From: Dendrolimus kikuchii
Lineage: Eukaryota > Arthropoda > Insecta > Lepidoptera > Lasiocampidae
Assembly: GCA_019925095.2 (NCBI GenBank)
Contig: CM034412.1
Location: forward strand, 1,178,001 to 1,242,000
Direction of reading: 5' to 3'
Length of the DNA stretch: 64,000 nucleotides
This document shows positions 20,975-32,300 of this stretch, piece after piece (the first letter of the stretch is position 1; each line of letters opens with the position of its first letter). The notes below the pieces were generated by a model. It ran no database searches. It was given only the letters and a program-made list of their open reading frames with translations, and was not told where the DNA came from. The position numbers were made by a program, and so were the translations under genes.

Positions 20975-21072
20975 AAATCAAATAAAATTACCGCGCTTAA
21001 AACCGTTAAAACGTAGTTTTATTATAACCTAAAATGTAAACATTGACGACTGATTTTACCAATTTGGCCATT

Positions 21073-22274
21073 TTTTTTTTTTATTAGTTAGACCCAGGTG
21101 TCTCCGTCTTGGAGCATGACAGAGGTACTCTTTTCTTATTTATTATAACTATTCATAGGTTTCAATTTTTTCCTATCTCTATAGCTGCTTAACTATTACA
21201 TAAGCAATTATACTGCAGGGTATGGTTAGGATAGGTGCAGTGGGATGAATAAAGTTTTTGTATAGATACTTATATATTTATATTAGGAGTTTTAATAGGT
21301 ATAGGGGCTATTTGGATAATGCTGGATTAGGTTGGTGTTATGAGTTGGTTAGGATTGGTTTTGGTTGGGTAGGGTTGGTACTATGTTTTCTTTATTTATT
21401 AATATTTTCTTACATTTCCTTAATGCTATTACATTTTCTTATTTTATATATGTATATATGTTTCTACTGTTTTTACAATAAATTTCGGTGCCAGATCTCA
21501 GATACATATTTTATACGATTGTGTGTTTTATGGTGGAATTTAGTTTACAAATTTTGGATTCTAAACTGTTTACTTTAATAGTTGTATTTTTGAGCAGCTT
21601 AACCTATGTTTTCAATTTAATATTTACTTATATATATCTATGGCTTCTTTGACGTGCTACAAGTACTTTATAACTTATACTATATATATATTTTGTTCTT
21701 ACTGCTATTTTTGACGCTGTCAGTGAATATACTTAAGTATATGACTACAGTGTCACTATTTATATACACTTTTATATTACTGTTTTCTGTCGCTGGTCAA
21801 TATATATGTACACTTCAATCTATTAATATACTAACCTTTTCTTTTATTTCAGATTTTCTACCTTGTCCGGGCCACTGCAACTGGTGAGTAAACTTTTGTT
21901 TTTTGTTATATATACTGTGTGTGTTGTGTGTCAAACTTTCTTTTAATGCATGTTCGTATTGTGCCTGAACTTGTGTTGCGTAAACTAACTGCTTTTGCAC
22001 TAAAAGTAGTTCGTTTCTTTGTACGTGGTGTTTTTTATGTCTGTGATTGTTATTAGTTTTTATGTCAAGATTGGTGCATGTTGGTTGGTGTTGGTTTATG
22101 TTTGTATTATCGTGTGTTTCTCTTGTATATGTTTTGTGTGTTTGCGTTATGTGTTGTGTGTTTTCTGTTACAGGTGCCCGGCTTCCATGCTGTCACCACA
22201 CATGTTCGTGTGGTCTCCCACTCTGCAAGGTCTCCTACTGTCTATTGCAGCTCCCGGTTTCAAGCAAAATAGTG
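21073..22274 (-). mobile_element. 1.2-kb retroposed insertion of unknown family
   Basis: The insertion begins with a T-run (antisense poly-A) and is bracketed by a 14-bp direct repeat CCAATTTGGCCATT at 21059-21072 and 22275-22288. The pyrimidine-rich + strand has several short ORFs that I consider random. On + there are splice-like edges near 21852 (TTTATTTCAG) and 21883 (GTGAGT), and at about 22174 (CTGTTACAG), but the element sense is minus. No family was recognised. Confidence 0.75.
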
Positions 22275-22563
22275 CCAATTTGGCCATTGCTGGGAGGCGT
22301 GAAAATTAGGCTCGTGAAACCTTCTTAGGTGTTGTAATTTATGCCCAAATTCTAGCCCTGTAACGCCAGGCCCAAATTTGTATGGATTTCGGGTTTCTCC
22401 TTTGACAAGAAAACAATTCATCTAAAAATGTAGTGACAAGGTCCTTGACGCCAGCAATAGCGGATCTGAAGGCGGCGTTCATAAGCCGCAAATGATAAGT
22501 GTACACAGCGTCGTTTTTCACACATTTTCATTGAATACCAACAAAATGAACTGGGTTTTCTTG

Positions 22564-23104
22564 ATAAAACTACGTTTTAACGGTTTTAAGCGCGGTAATT
22601 TTATTTGATTTCGGTTTTTCCGACGTTTCGGCCACTCTTCAGTGGCCGTGATCACGGAAGACAAAGATGTCGAGTGTCAACGAGTATTGTTAAAGTTTTA
22701 TTTAGCCTACCGCCAACTTGTTAATTTTAATTTTGTTTATGGCTATTATTTACTCTATGGGAGCCTAATCTAATTTACTACCGCTTCGCAACATGTTATG
22801 GCTTGAAGAGAAGAAGCGGCGCAAGAAACTCTTCAGCAAACATGCCTAGCTCTAATCATTTTATATAATATTAAAATGGGTGGAAGGAAAATAAAAGTAA
22901 TTATTAAAATTAACAAGTTGGCGGTAGGCTATATAAAACTAACAATACTCGTTGACACTTGACATCTTTGTCTTCCGTGATCACGGCCACTGAAAAGTGG
23001 CCGAAACGTCGGAAAAACCAAAATCAAATAAAATTACCGCGCTCACAACCGTTGAAACGTAGTTTTATTATGTATACAAGTCGCGAAAACTTAAGAAAAT
23101 ATTA
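22564..23104. mobile_element. Second Penelope palindrome (pLTRs only)
   Basis: Minus pLTR sequence at 22564-22893 is joined to plus pLTR sequence at about 22895-23070. The plus side carries the extra tail 'TACAAGTCGCGAAAACTTAA'. There is no ORF. It lies against the repeat at 23105-23390. A target duplication was not found. Confidence 0.85.
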
Positions 23105-23703
23105 TTCAGAAAAGTAGTCTACAAGAGAATGAGATAAATATAGAGTATCAGGAGTATTACGATAATTATAAGATTTATTACCTTTATAATATTTTTGCCA
23201 CGCTTATAAATTATATTATATTTTAATACAGAATATAACGTTTCATATATTACATATTTAAGATATATTATAACATATATTGTTCAGATTCCATGTTTTC
23301 ACTTTGAACAAATGACGTGAGAGGCTTACGATAACAAAAATAGGAAACAAATGTTCTAGTTTCCATTTTATTTATGAACTTCAAAACATTTAATGGACAA
23401 AACAGGAGACCGGAAGGCTGGAGCTTACCTCGCTCAAAGGATTAGCCTTTGTATCCAGCGAGGTAATGCTGCCAGCCTTCCAGGTACAATGCCCAGCGAC
23501 AGTGGTCTGGTGGGGCTGGACGGGCTTTAATATAGGTTTTATTTTAATATTAGTTTTTTTTTTTTCTTACTATTGTATATATATTTTTAAGTTAGGTTTA
23601 TTTATAGGATATTTTAGATTTTTAATTAATATTAATTTGTATAGGCTATAATTAAATAAACGTATTTCTTTAAACATTTCTAACTCTATATTTATGAGCA
23701 TAC
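23105..23703. repeat. Inverted copy of 6465-6775, split by an insertion
   Basis: Reverse complement of the 6465-6775 block. It is interrupted at about 23392-23685 by a sequence containing 'GGAAGGCTGGAGCTTACC', and AACATTT is present at both borders, a possible short target duplication. Confidence 0.65.
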
Positions 23704-23826
23704 GGCCTTACTTATAATAATCTCGTTAAGAAACGATTAGCCATCTCTTAAGTATGAGAATCTGAATCAGACCCTAATCAATGAATATCTTCTTTTTTAC
23801 TTATAAACGTGTATTACATGTTGTTT
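23704..23826. mobile_element. Family M MITE, half copy
   Basis: Starts GGCCTTACTTATAAT and shares the inner 'CAGACCCTAATCAATGAATA' with the other copies, then ends abruptly. Confidence 0.7.
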
Positions 23827-24007
23827 AATTTAAAAATATTGTGGGTTTTCTTCTTAAAAAACAAGTATATTGAGAAACAGGGAATAAAAATTCACAATTA
23901 CACTCATTACAATGAAATATTCTTCAAGGTTATTTCTCTTCTTGGCAGAGTTCTTTAGTGAATGTGTTAGCATAACATAGCCTTCATACTCGTTTGATCT
24001 GGAAAAA

Positions 24008-24126
24008 ATACATACATACATAACTTCACGCCAGTTCCCTTGCGGGGTAGGCACGAACAACAGAGTGCCATTTAGGCTTATTCTTACACACCTCACTTGC
24101 CTCTTTGACATTCATAACTCTTGTCA
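24008..24126 (-). mobile_element. RTE-A LINE 3' end, short copy
   Basis: (ACAT)n run followed by 'AACTTCACGCCAGTTCCCTT'. Covers only the last ~110 bp of the ORF end ([10 protein letters not shown]...YPARELA). Confidence 0.8.
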
Positions 24127-24349
24127 CTCTGGAAAAAATACTTATATAAAATACTATGCCAAGTAGGGCATGCGCCCATCTGGACGATTACTTACCACTC
24201 CTGAACTAACATGTGCAGCCATACTACTTAAAGGCCTCGGAAGGTCGAAAGCGGCGTGTAAACGAAACAAATTTTCGTTGTTATTTACTGATCAATACTT
24301 CACCCAAAAAAAAATGGTTCAAATCATCACGATATGACACGTAGCGTGG

Positions 24350-24642
24350 TTTTTATCCATGCAGGAACGGAGAAAGAATACAATTTCCTGCGTTGGGGCG
24401 GCCTGTCGTAAGAGGCGACGAAACAACACACAGCCAGGTGGTAGGGCATTTGCCTGACTGGATGGCTACCACCCCTGGTCTAAAGTATGTCGCCATAACA
24501 ACCTTAAGTTGTGTTCCGGCCGGCATTAGTGACTAGGTTCCAGTCTCCCTTAAGAGAGCAGCAGCGCATTTGTAGCACCTTTGGTGTTGGCAAATGTCTA
24601 TAGGCGATGGTAACCGCTTTCCGTCCAATGGGCCAAATTATA
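24350..24642 (+). repeat. Retroposon family A copy
   Basis: Sense copy beginning 'ATCCATGCAGGAACGG' and ending before the A-tail at 'GTCCAATGGGCC'. Confidence 0.85.
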
Positions 24643-24692
24643 GACATTTTTCTATGTTAAGAAAAAATGTCATCAAATCACAATAATCACAA

Positions 24693-24978
24693 AATAGGCT
24701 AACGCACGCGTCCCGAACCCAAAGGGCGCGGGTTCGATCCCGGCCGGAACGCATGCACCACTTAGGAAGTTTTCTGATCTAATGTGCATATTGTTACAAG
24801 TACTACGTGCTAACAATGGTGAAGGAAAACATCGTGATGCAAACTCCACATCGAGATAACCGATGTGTCCAACTTGCTAAGACGCCTTGGACAAGCGTGG
24901 CGGGTATACTGTTCGTTCCCCTTATAAGGGGAGGCCCGAGCCCACCAGTGGGACATTTACATTTACATAAAATAAAAA
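24693..24978 (+). mobile_element. tRNA-derived SINE S2
   Basis: The head contains GCGCGGGTTCGATCCCGGCC, a tRNA-type B box in a T-arm-like stem. The body follows with 'AACCGATGTGTCCAACTTGC' and 'GGACAAGCGTGGCGGGTATA'. A head copy is at 55586 and a tail with an expanded inner repeat is at 56216-57118. Confidence 0.8.
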
Positions 24979-25062
24979 TGCCTTTGAAAACCAATATATC
25001 TATGGAATTCCCGTTATTGCCCTGACAATTAATACCGAAAAATCCTCAAGGACTTTGGCGTT

Positions 25063-25213
25063 GGTACAAGCCTTAAATTGTGTTCCTACATTACTGTCCA
25101 GTTCCAGTCTCTCCTTCGAGGTCAGTAGCACCTCCGCGCTGGTGTTGCAAATGTCCATAGGCGATGGTAACTGCTTTCCATCAACTAAGCCGGTTGTATA
25201 TTACTCGTGCAAT
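25063..25213 (+). repeat. Retroposon family A fragment, diverged
   Basis: 3' half only, ending 'CTCGTGCAATTAAAATAA'. More diverged than other copies. Confidence 0.65.
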
Positions 25214-27526
25214 TAAAATAATCGCTTTGTGGATTAAAAAAGCAAACACACATAAATAAATAGTTATATTTAATTCTTTAAGTAACAAGTGCTTAAACTG
25301 TCAGTTAAAAATAACCCCATGGACGGAAAAAAAAGAATTCACATTAGAATCGTTTACAGAATTGATAACACTCACTCAAATTCAAAACCAAATAGATCTG
25401 AAATAAATAAGAAACAAAAAAATATCCAATGTTATCAACTTTAAAATTAACGCACACGACAAACTTTTTTATCACTCTGTAAGAACAAAACAATGACAAA
25501 ATTTAATACATATTCAACGTTGACAACTCCATTGCTTTAATGTGTTTAATTTATTTTTATTTTGTGCTACAACTAAGTAACTAAAATAAAAAAGGTAATC
25601 TAAAACTATAGTTAGATATTTCTTATTTATTACAAGACATAATCTATGGTATTTTGCTGTGACAATTGATTTTGTGAGCAAGTTGTTCAATAACTCATAA
25701 ATCGAGCAAATTTCTGCCTAATCTCACAAATATTACGTAGCAACTCATAATGTACAGTATAAATTAATGTATATTCATTATTTTTGATATTTAACATAGT
25801 ATATTATGGCATTAATGGTGATACCTAAAGTTTACATTAGACACATTAGATATTGGTGACTTTTAATAACTGTTACTAAAAATAAGTCAAGTCTCTAAGA
25901 GTGATTTCGAAGTTGAGTTTCTATTTAGCGCAAACACTGCCGTTTAGACCTACGCGCGTTTCGAAAAGACAAACGCGCGTACACAGGATGGTGGTGGCGA
26001 GTGTCAGTCGTATGGATTATACATCGGAGAAAATATTAAAGAAGCGGCTCGCGCTTATACAAGCTTATAAACACTAGTAAGATTAAATAAAGAAAATAAA
26101 TTAGTTTGAAAATTTAATCATGACTTATTTTTATATAAATATCGAGTGTAACTACTGTCCTTTACTTTCCAATTACGAGTGGATTTAATCTGACACTGGA
26201 GATATTATGTATCGCGAATATAGATTGCATGAAGACAGGCCGCCCTTTCCAAGGCTTAGAAGATTTCGACTTGGTCGTCCATACAGGGCTATTGTGGCGG
26301 GGGAAATAAATAAAAAATAAATAATTAAAAATACATAACAAAAAAAATATTTTCATTTGTCATTATTTTATATATAACAAATATTTTATATATAATAATT
26401 ATTATGGCCTACACTGCTGCAAATGTCATTCAGTTTTAAAAACCACGTTCTTTTTAGTACGTCGTTTGCTATTCCTCTAATAATATTAGCCATTGTTGTT
26501 ACACATAAATACATTGCACCCAGGCCGACAACAAACTGAGGCAGAGATCAACTAAACTAATACTAATTAAACCATTTACATTATACCAAGCTGTTAAACA
26601 ATGTCAAACGAACAAGGCACTAAGCCTAGGGTGCATACATTAAGAATACCATAGACGACGTACAAAAAAGATCGCGAGCCAAAACAGAATATGCTATGCA
26701 GACTAATAAATATATCTACTTTTCTATATACTTTAAGCATTCTAGCAGCTCTCATGATTTCAATGATTCGTTTAAACTCTTTATCCTTGACATTGTCATT
26801 GAAGAGCTAAACAAACCATTAGGCCGGTATTACACGGTTCATTTCTGTCTTTCAATTTGGATGCAGCAACCAAAGTGATCTATGTAAACATAAACTCGAG
26901 TAATTAAATATCGTTATTTTGTTTCAATTCTACAATTTTCAAACAATCTGGTTGAACCATGTATTACCAGCTTTATGGAACCTAATTAAGTACATTAACT
27001 AAATACAAAAAAATTGTATACAAGTTCTACTACAAAAGTATCCAAGTTCTTGTTTAGGTGTGTCTAGATATTGTGTTTCACTGAGGTATGAAGGACGCTC
27101 CACATTCTCGCGAAAAAAGCTCGAGAACCACTGTACAGCTATGTACGTATTCTTAACTGATTTTCTTCGTGTAATTGATGGTTTTACTATGAGTAATCAA
27201 CGAAAATTTGAAAGCTTAGCCATACGGCTAATAGTGTATCAATAGCCGGCTAAAAAACCAAGTCACGGCTACTTGGCTAGCCGTAAACTTGTCAGTTGTC
27301 GGTTTTATGTCTTCGTATGTCTTACCAACAGTTCATTTACCTTACTGCCGGTTAAAATTTGACATAATCTTCATACAAGTAATGTCAGTATTCAACCAAT
27401 TGTAAGGCAAGTGAATGAATAGTAAGATATAAGAACCGGCCATATTAATTGACAACCATTAGCCAGCTAGCGAATTGGTGGATTACTTTTTCGTGGCTAT
27501 TTTGTGAACAGCCGCTAATTAATTGG
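25214..27526. other. AT-rich intergenic block, few repeats
   Basis: The longest stretch here without clear transposons. No convincing gene was found. A GC-richer island at 25925-26060 (ACGCGCG repeated on either side of TTTCGAAA, then 'AAGAAGCGGCTCGCGC') and one at 26180-26310 stand out, but neither contains a recognisable exon. The first exon(s) of the second APN gene should lie somewhere in 4.7-29 kb and could be here. Confidence 0.4.
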
Positions 27527-27640
27527 TACATACATACATACATAACTTCACGCCAGTTCCCTTGCGGGGTGGGCACGAACAACAGAGCGCCATTTAGGCT
27601 TATTCTTACACACCTCACTTGCTTCTTTGACATTCATAAC
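27527..27640 (-). mobile_element. RTE-A LINE 3' end, short copy
   Basis: Begins with (ACAT)n and 'AACTTCACGCCAGTTCCCTT', as at 24008. Confidence 0.8.
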
Positions 27641-27650
27641 TGGTCATAAC

Positions 27651-28555
27651 TGACCGAAAACAAACAGACGTACGTCTCTTTCTCTTGCTGCTAGCATATT
27701 TGTAAAGCTAGTTAATGTTTGCTCTCATATCCCTTCACGCTTTAACCTGTGTCCCGTAATCCAACGTACTGAGTTTGCCAACTTATACTAATTAACTGGT
27801 CTTTACAAAAAAGCCGCAAGGCGAGAACATTTGCGTATCCCGTTCTGAATTCTCGTGATTGTGGAGCGCCCTTTGCACACACGAGGGAAACCAAAGCGTG
27901 TAACAACAGTTTATATGGTAGTTGCTCCATAAACACTTGTAAAAGCACTAAACTGTATATTGCACTTTTACGCAGCCTTCTGTATTTAATACAAAGAAGT
28001 GAAGATCGACACAAATCTTAGTGATTTAGGGGAAACAGGGGGAATGCCGTTCACTGAAGAAAAATCTATAATAAGTTTATATTAAAAATTGGACAAAGTA
28101 ATAGAATTTTTCATTAATTCAGTAATTACTACTTTCACACGAAATGTATGAAACTTTCCTTAATTAGTTATTAAGCAAAATATTAACACAGGCGTTCTTG
28201 GGTGATATTATCTGACTATGGGTAATACCGCTCACATAAAAGCATACTTACCCCAGAACCTATGTGTATGATAAAAACGAATGAAATATATACTAATTTA
28301 TTAAATAATTATTCCTAAATACAACAGATAATTATTTAAATTAATAGTAACAATTTAAAAAACAAATCAAATATTGAAATTACTAGTATAAACGTTCAGA
28401 CAGCAATTTTGCTAGCGGGACCGAAAACAAACAGACGTACATCTCTTTCTCTTGTTCTTCTCATATCCCCTCGCGCTTTAACCTGTGTCCCGTAATCCAA
28501 CGTACTGAGTTTGCCAACTTATACTTATGAGCGCCATTACCCCTGTTTCCCCTAC
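27651..28555. repeat. Composite with duplicated ends
   Basis: A ~100-bp block ('GACCGAAAACAAACAGACGT' to 'AACGTACTGAGTTTGCC') occurs at 27651-27785 and again at 28418-28523. AGGGGAAACAGGGG at 28027 is the reverse complement of CCCCTGTTTCCCCT at 28540. It may be a transposon with a partial duplication. No ORF was recognised. Confidence 0.45.
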
Positions 28556-29021
28556 ATGTGAATTATTACGTAAAACGCGTTATGCGGACAACAACTATAG
28601 TAATTGGTCCCATTTGAAACATACAAACAGCTTAACGCCTTCTGAAGCTTTACATTGTCTACATTATAAGAGACTTATTCACGGTCCATCCTGCTTTATC
28701 CGTTTAAGGTGGTCACTTTAAAACTAGATGTCAACAAAAAAGTTTGATTTATGACAATTAAATAAGGATTCAAGTTTGTTGATGTTTGAGACCTAATTGA
28801 TAATAAACATTTATATATTCTTGTAATTAAAAAATGAACATTAATTTGTGAATTAATATCATTTCGTGACATGACATGTAACAAGTAATTTTAAAAATCT
28901 ATAAATCTAAAGTAAAAAGTTTTTATTTAAACCAAAGACAAGGAACTTTTTTATTCTGTTCTGTTCTTGTTGTGTTATGGATCACTTTCAGCCTTGTTCA
29001 GAAAACTTGTTAATCTTAATC
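28556..29021. other. 3' flank of aminopeptidase N gene 1
   Basis: AT-rich and without other features. Further AATAAA signals on the minus strand at 28922-28927 and 28950-28955 are alternative polyadenylation candidates. Confidence 0.4.
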
Positions 29022-29022
29022 C

Positions 29023-29028
29023 TTTATT
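29023..29028 (-). terminator. Candidate polyadenylation signal AATAAA of gene 1
   Basis: AATAAA on the minus strand about 150 bp after the APN stop codon. It is chosen because it is the first hexamer after the stop; two others lie further on. Confidence 0.4.
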
Positions 29029-29175
29029 AAAAAGACCTGAATTAATTAATAACCTTAATTAATTAAATGGAGAATTGGACCGTGTATAAGGCACTTAACA
29101 ACTCTCACCCACATTTTACAATCTCACTGACAAATACTATTAAAAAAAAATCTAAAACTATTACAAACATAAGGC

Positions 29176-29325
29176 TTACGCAGTAAATTCTCTAAGTTTC
29201 GCGATGACCGCGTCCTTATTTCTGGTCACCCAGTTGATGTTGACTTGAGCGCCCTCTATGCCTTGCTCTATGGTCAGTTTCACATCGTCCAAGTATTTAC
29301 TATGCTTTTTGTACCAGACCATAAA
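29176..29325 (-). CDS. APN gene 1, visible exon 15 (last)
   Basis: Encodes [20 protein letters not shown] to [11 protein letters not shown] and the TAA stop at 29176-29178. Acceptor TTTTTCAG precedes 29325; phase 0. This is the end of the C-terminal helical domain. No serine/alanine-rich omega site or hydrophobic tail follows. Confidence 0.93.
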   Translation of the reverse strand, partial: FMVWYKKHSKYLDDVKLTIEQGIEGAQVNINWVTRNKDAVIAKLREFTA

Positions 29326-32300
29326 CTGAAAAGATAATTATAGATAGATAGATAACACTTTATTTTACACTATTACAGAAAACTTACGAACTAGTATTAG
29401 GTATTCTAATTGTGTACAACGGGCGGTCTTATCGCTAAATTATATATTGAATATAGCTGATCAGGAGCGTTGGTGGTACATACATACATAACTTCACGCC
29501 AGTTCCCTTGCGGGGTAGGCACGAGCAACAGAGCGCCATTCAGGCTTATTCTTACACACCTCACTTGCTTCTTTGACATTCATAGCTCTTGTCATGCACG
29601 CTCGTCTGTTCTTAAGGCTCCTGATATCACCTTCTGCTATTACACGAACAATTTGATCATGGAAGGTGTGTCGTGGCCTTCCACGACTTCTGCATCCATT
29701 CACTTTTGCATTGTATATCTGTTTAGTCATTCTTTCATCATGCATTCCTTTCCTTACTTTCACCCCGACACTCTCTTTCAGACCAACTCTCTCTCTTACT
29801 TCGGTGTTACGAACGTTTACTCTACTTTCATGTTCTCTCTTCCATACCCAACTCTCGCTTCCATACGTGAGCGTAGGTACCAGCACCGCGTTGTGTATGG
29901 CGAGCTGGGCCTTCTGGCTGAGGTTCTTAGCGCCTAGAAGTTTACCTAACGCTCCATTCACACTATTCCCCAAATTGACTCTTCTTTCTATATCAGCGGT
30001 GTACCTTCCATCCTTGCTAAAAGCACAACCAAGATATACAAACTCACTCACTTGCTCCAGCATAACATCATCGACCATTACCCTTGCATTCGTTCTAGTT
30101 TCTTCTCTTTCAAACTAGATTTATATTAAAAAAAATATTGTTTTTTTTTTATTATTATCTTTTTTTACAATACCTTTTAAAAATGATAGAATTCATGACA
30201 TATCCTGTTAGCAGTAATCAAAATAGTTTTGTAGGACCCATAAACATCGATATTTAACAGCGAGACAACAGACAAAAAGCGTTTTTTGATTTCGTCGATT
30301 TCTCAGCCGTTGCTACAATAATCATACACACTTTATTGTGGTGAAAAAAATATATGTCATTCTTGATCATATGTCTGAGGTACTCCATGTACTCAAAACG
30401 CATTTTCGATAAATTTTCTCGATAGAAAATAATTGCAAAGTGACATCTAAACGTGTTCTTCAATCTTTAATATTATACATACATACATACATACATAACT
30501 TGACGCTAGTTCCCTTGCGGGGTAGGCACGAACAACAGAGTGCCATTTAGGCTTATTCTTACACACCTCACTTGCTTCTTTGACATTCATAACTCTTGTC
30601 ATGCACACTCGTCTGTTCTTAAGGCTCCTGACATCACCCTCCGCTAGTACACGATCAATTTGATCATGGAAGGTGTGTCGTGGCCTTCCACGACTTCTGC
30701 ATCCATCCACTTTTGCATTGTATATCTGTTTAGTCATTCTTTCCACATGCCCGAACCACCGGAGCATTCCTTTCCTTACCTTCACCCCGACACTCTCTTT
30801 CAGACCAACTCTCTTTCTTACTATTCTTTCTTTTTCTTCTCTTACTATTTTTTCTTTCTCTTTCTTACTTTCTTAATATTATGATTACTGTTAATCGTAC
30901 ATCGCTAAAATAAATAACAGCAACGTATCATATTATAAGAAATTGAACCCTTGTAGTTCTTTTATTCGATTACTGAGAGAATTTGGAAGTAATTAATTAT
31001 TTTATTATAAATAAGTTCAAAAATGACGCCTCCCGGTCTCAATGTATGGGATTTGTCATTACGCCAGACGGCTTCGTGCTTAACGGTCACGTCGCTTTTT
31101 TGTAGTTCCGCTACTAAAAAATGCTTTTAAATAAATGAAGGAGCAATAACTTTCAAATAATACCGGAAATATTCTTTAAAGTTTTGCGCCAAATTTCTCA
31201 ACATCCATTGAGGTGGGCTGTTAGTTCGGGGTGAGCGAAAATTATGAACATAATTAGCGACGCTTTCACCAACACCATAACGACCATTGTCGTCATATGG
31301 AACGTAATGAGTATATTGAGCGTTGTGAAAGTCAAGAGGAACGCGCCCACAATGTTGTTATAGTTAGAAACATAGATTTACAATTACCTCGTCAAGTTCC
31401 TTTTGAGTTGTAAATTCATCGAGGAGGCAGCCGATGACAGTGCCAAGAGCACGCGGTTGCCCTTTGAATCTGAAAGAAATACATTCAATTTATTTGGATC
31501 TAAGCTTCTTTTGGTTAAGCAACCAAAGCCATGAGACTTCACTGCTGGCATTGGAACTACCTAAAGTAAATATACGATAGCCTAAACTTAAGTTTAACAC
31601 TTTCACAGCGGTTCTGATTTATCTGTACTTGCCATTCCTGCGGCACGGGGCGTTTTAGACCTTGTACTAAAGCTATCGTATATAAGTTTAGTATTAAAAC
31701 TAGAATCAATTAATATAATAAGTTATTCGTAAGACACATACACCTCAACACAAAAATCAATAAATTAATGTCACACACAAGAACCAAAATAACTAATAAG
31801 CGTGTTAAATAAAAAAAATCTAGAAATTAAGTTTTAATGACGTTTTAATGAACCGTATTAAAAACTAAAATCCTTTTTTTGGCTTATATTTAAAAACAGT
31901 TTAAGGTTATTTGTTTCGCATTCTGTGATACTAGTTCAAGGTAAACCCGTATTAAGGTAAGTATACCACGGAAGCCTTCGAGGGGGAAGCCAATGGGAGA
32001 ATTCAGTTGGGCTGGGCGGCATTCGGTAAGCTTCGTCAAGTCTTCTCGTCGACCATTCCGCAAAGCTTGAGGACAAACGTCTTCGAGTAGTGCGTCCTCC
32101 CCGTCCTGACCTACAGGGGCGTAACATGGACACTGACAGCAGGATTGGTCCACAAGTTCCAAGTCGCTCAATGGGCTACGGAGCGAGCTATGTTGGGGGT
32201 TTCTCTTATGGATAAAATTAGAAATGAGGATATCAAGGTAATCGACATAGCTCGCAAAATTAGCAAGTTCAGGTGGAAGTGAGCCGGCCACATTTTTCGC

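Larger units (their letters stand above)
17820..21024. mobile_element. Penelope-like element, inverted (palindromic) insertion
   Basis: Two copies of one 5'-truncated Penelope-like element are joined head to head. The arms, about 17855-19338 (minus) and 19541-21024 (plus), are both 1484 bp. An 11-bp direct repeat TAACCTAAAAT flanks the unit at 17809-17819 and 21025-21035. The centre carries a 13-bp inverted repeat, AGGAATCCTTGAC and its complement, at 19503-19515 and 19528-19540. About 165 bp present in the minus copy is missing from the plus copy. The minus side has an extra ~35-bp tail ending 'CGCGACTTGTATAC'. Arms differ by few substitutions, so the event looks recent. Confidence 0.93.

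Noticed and set aside
21330..21380. Telomere-like GGTTAGG/GGTTGG runs
   Set aside because: Not a regular TTAGG array; only scattered G/T-rich words.
21258..22328. Several + strand ORFs and splice-like borders (21852-21883, 22174)
   Set aside because: They lie in a retroposed segment of opposite sense, contain no recognisable domain, and the hydrophobic look comes from T-rich composition.
25925..26060. Possible promoter/first exon of the second APN gene
   Set aside because: GC-richer with a TATAAG on the minus strand, but no signal-peptide-like frame with a usable donor was found.
29494..30078. Intact LINE gene
   Set aside because: Only the C-terminal portion of the polyprotein with internal deletions; no endonuclease or RT catalytic core.
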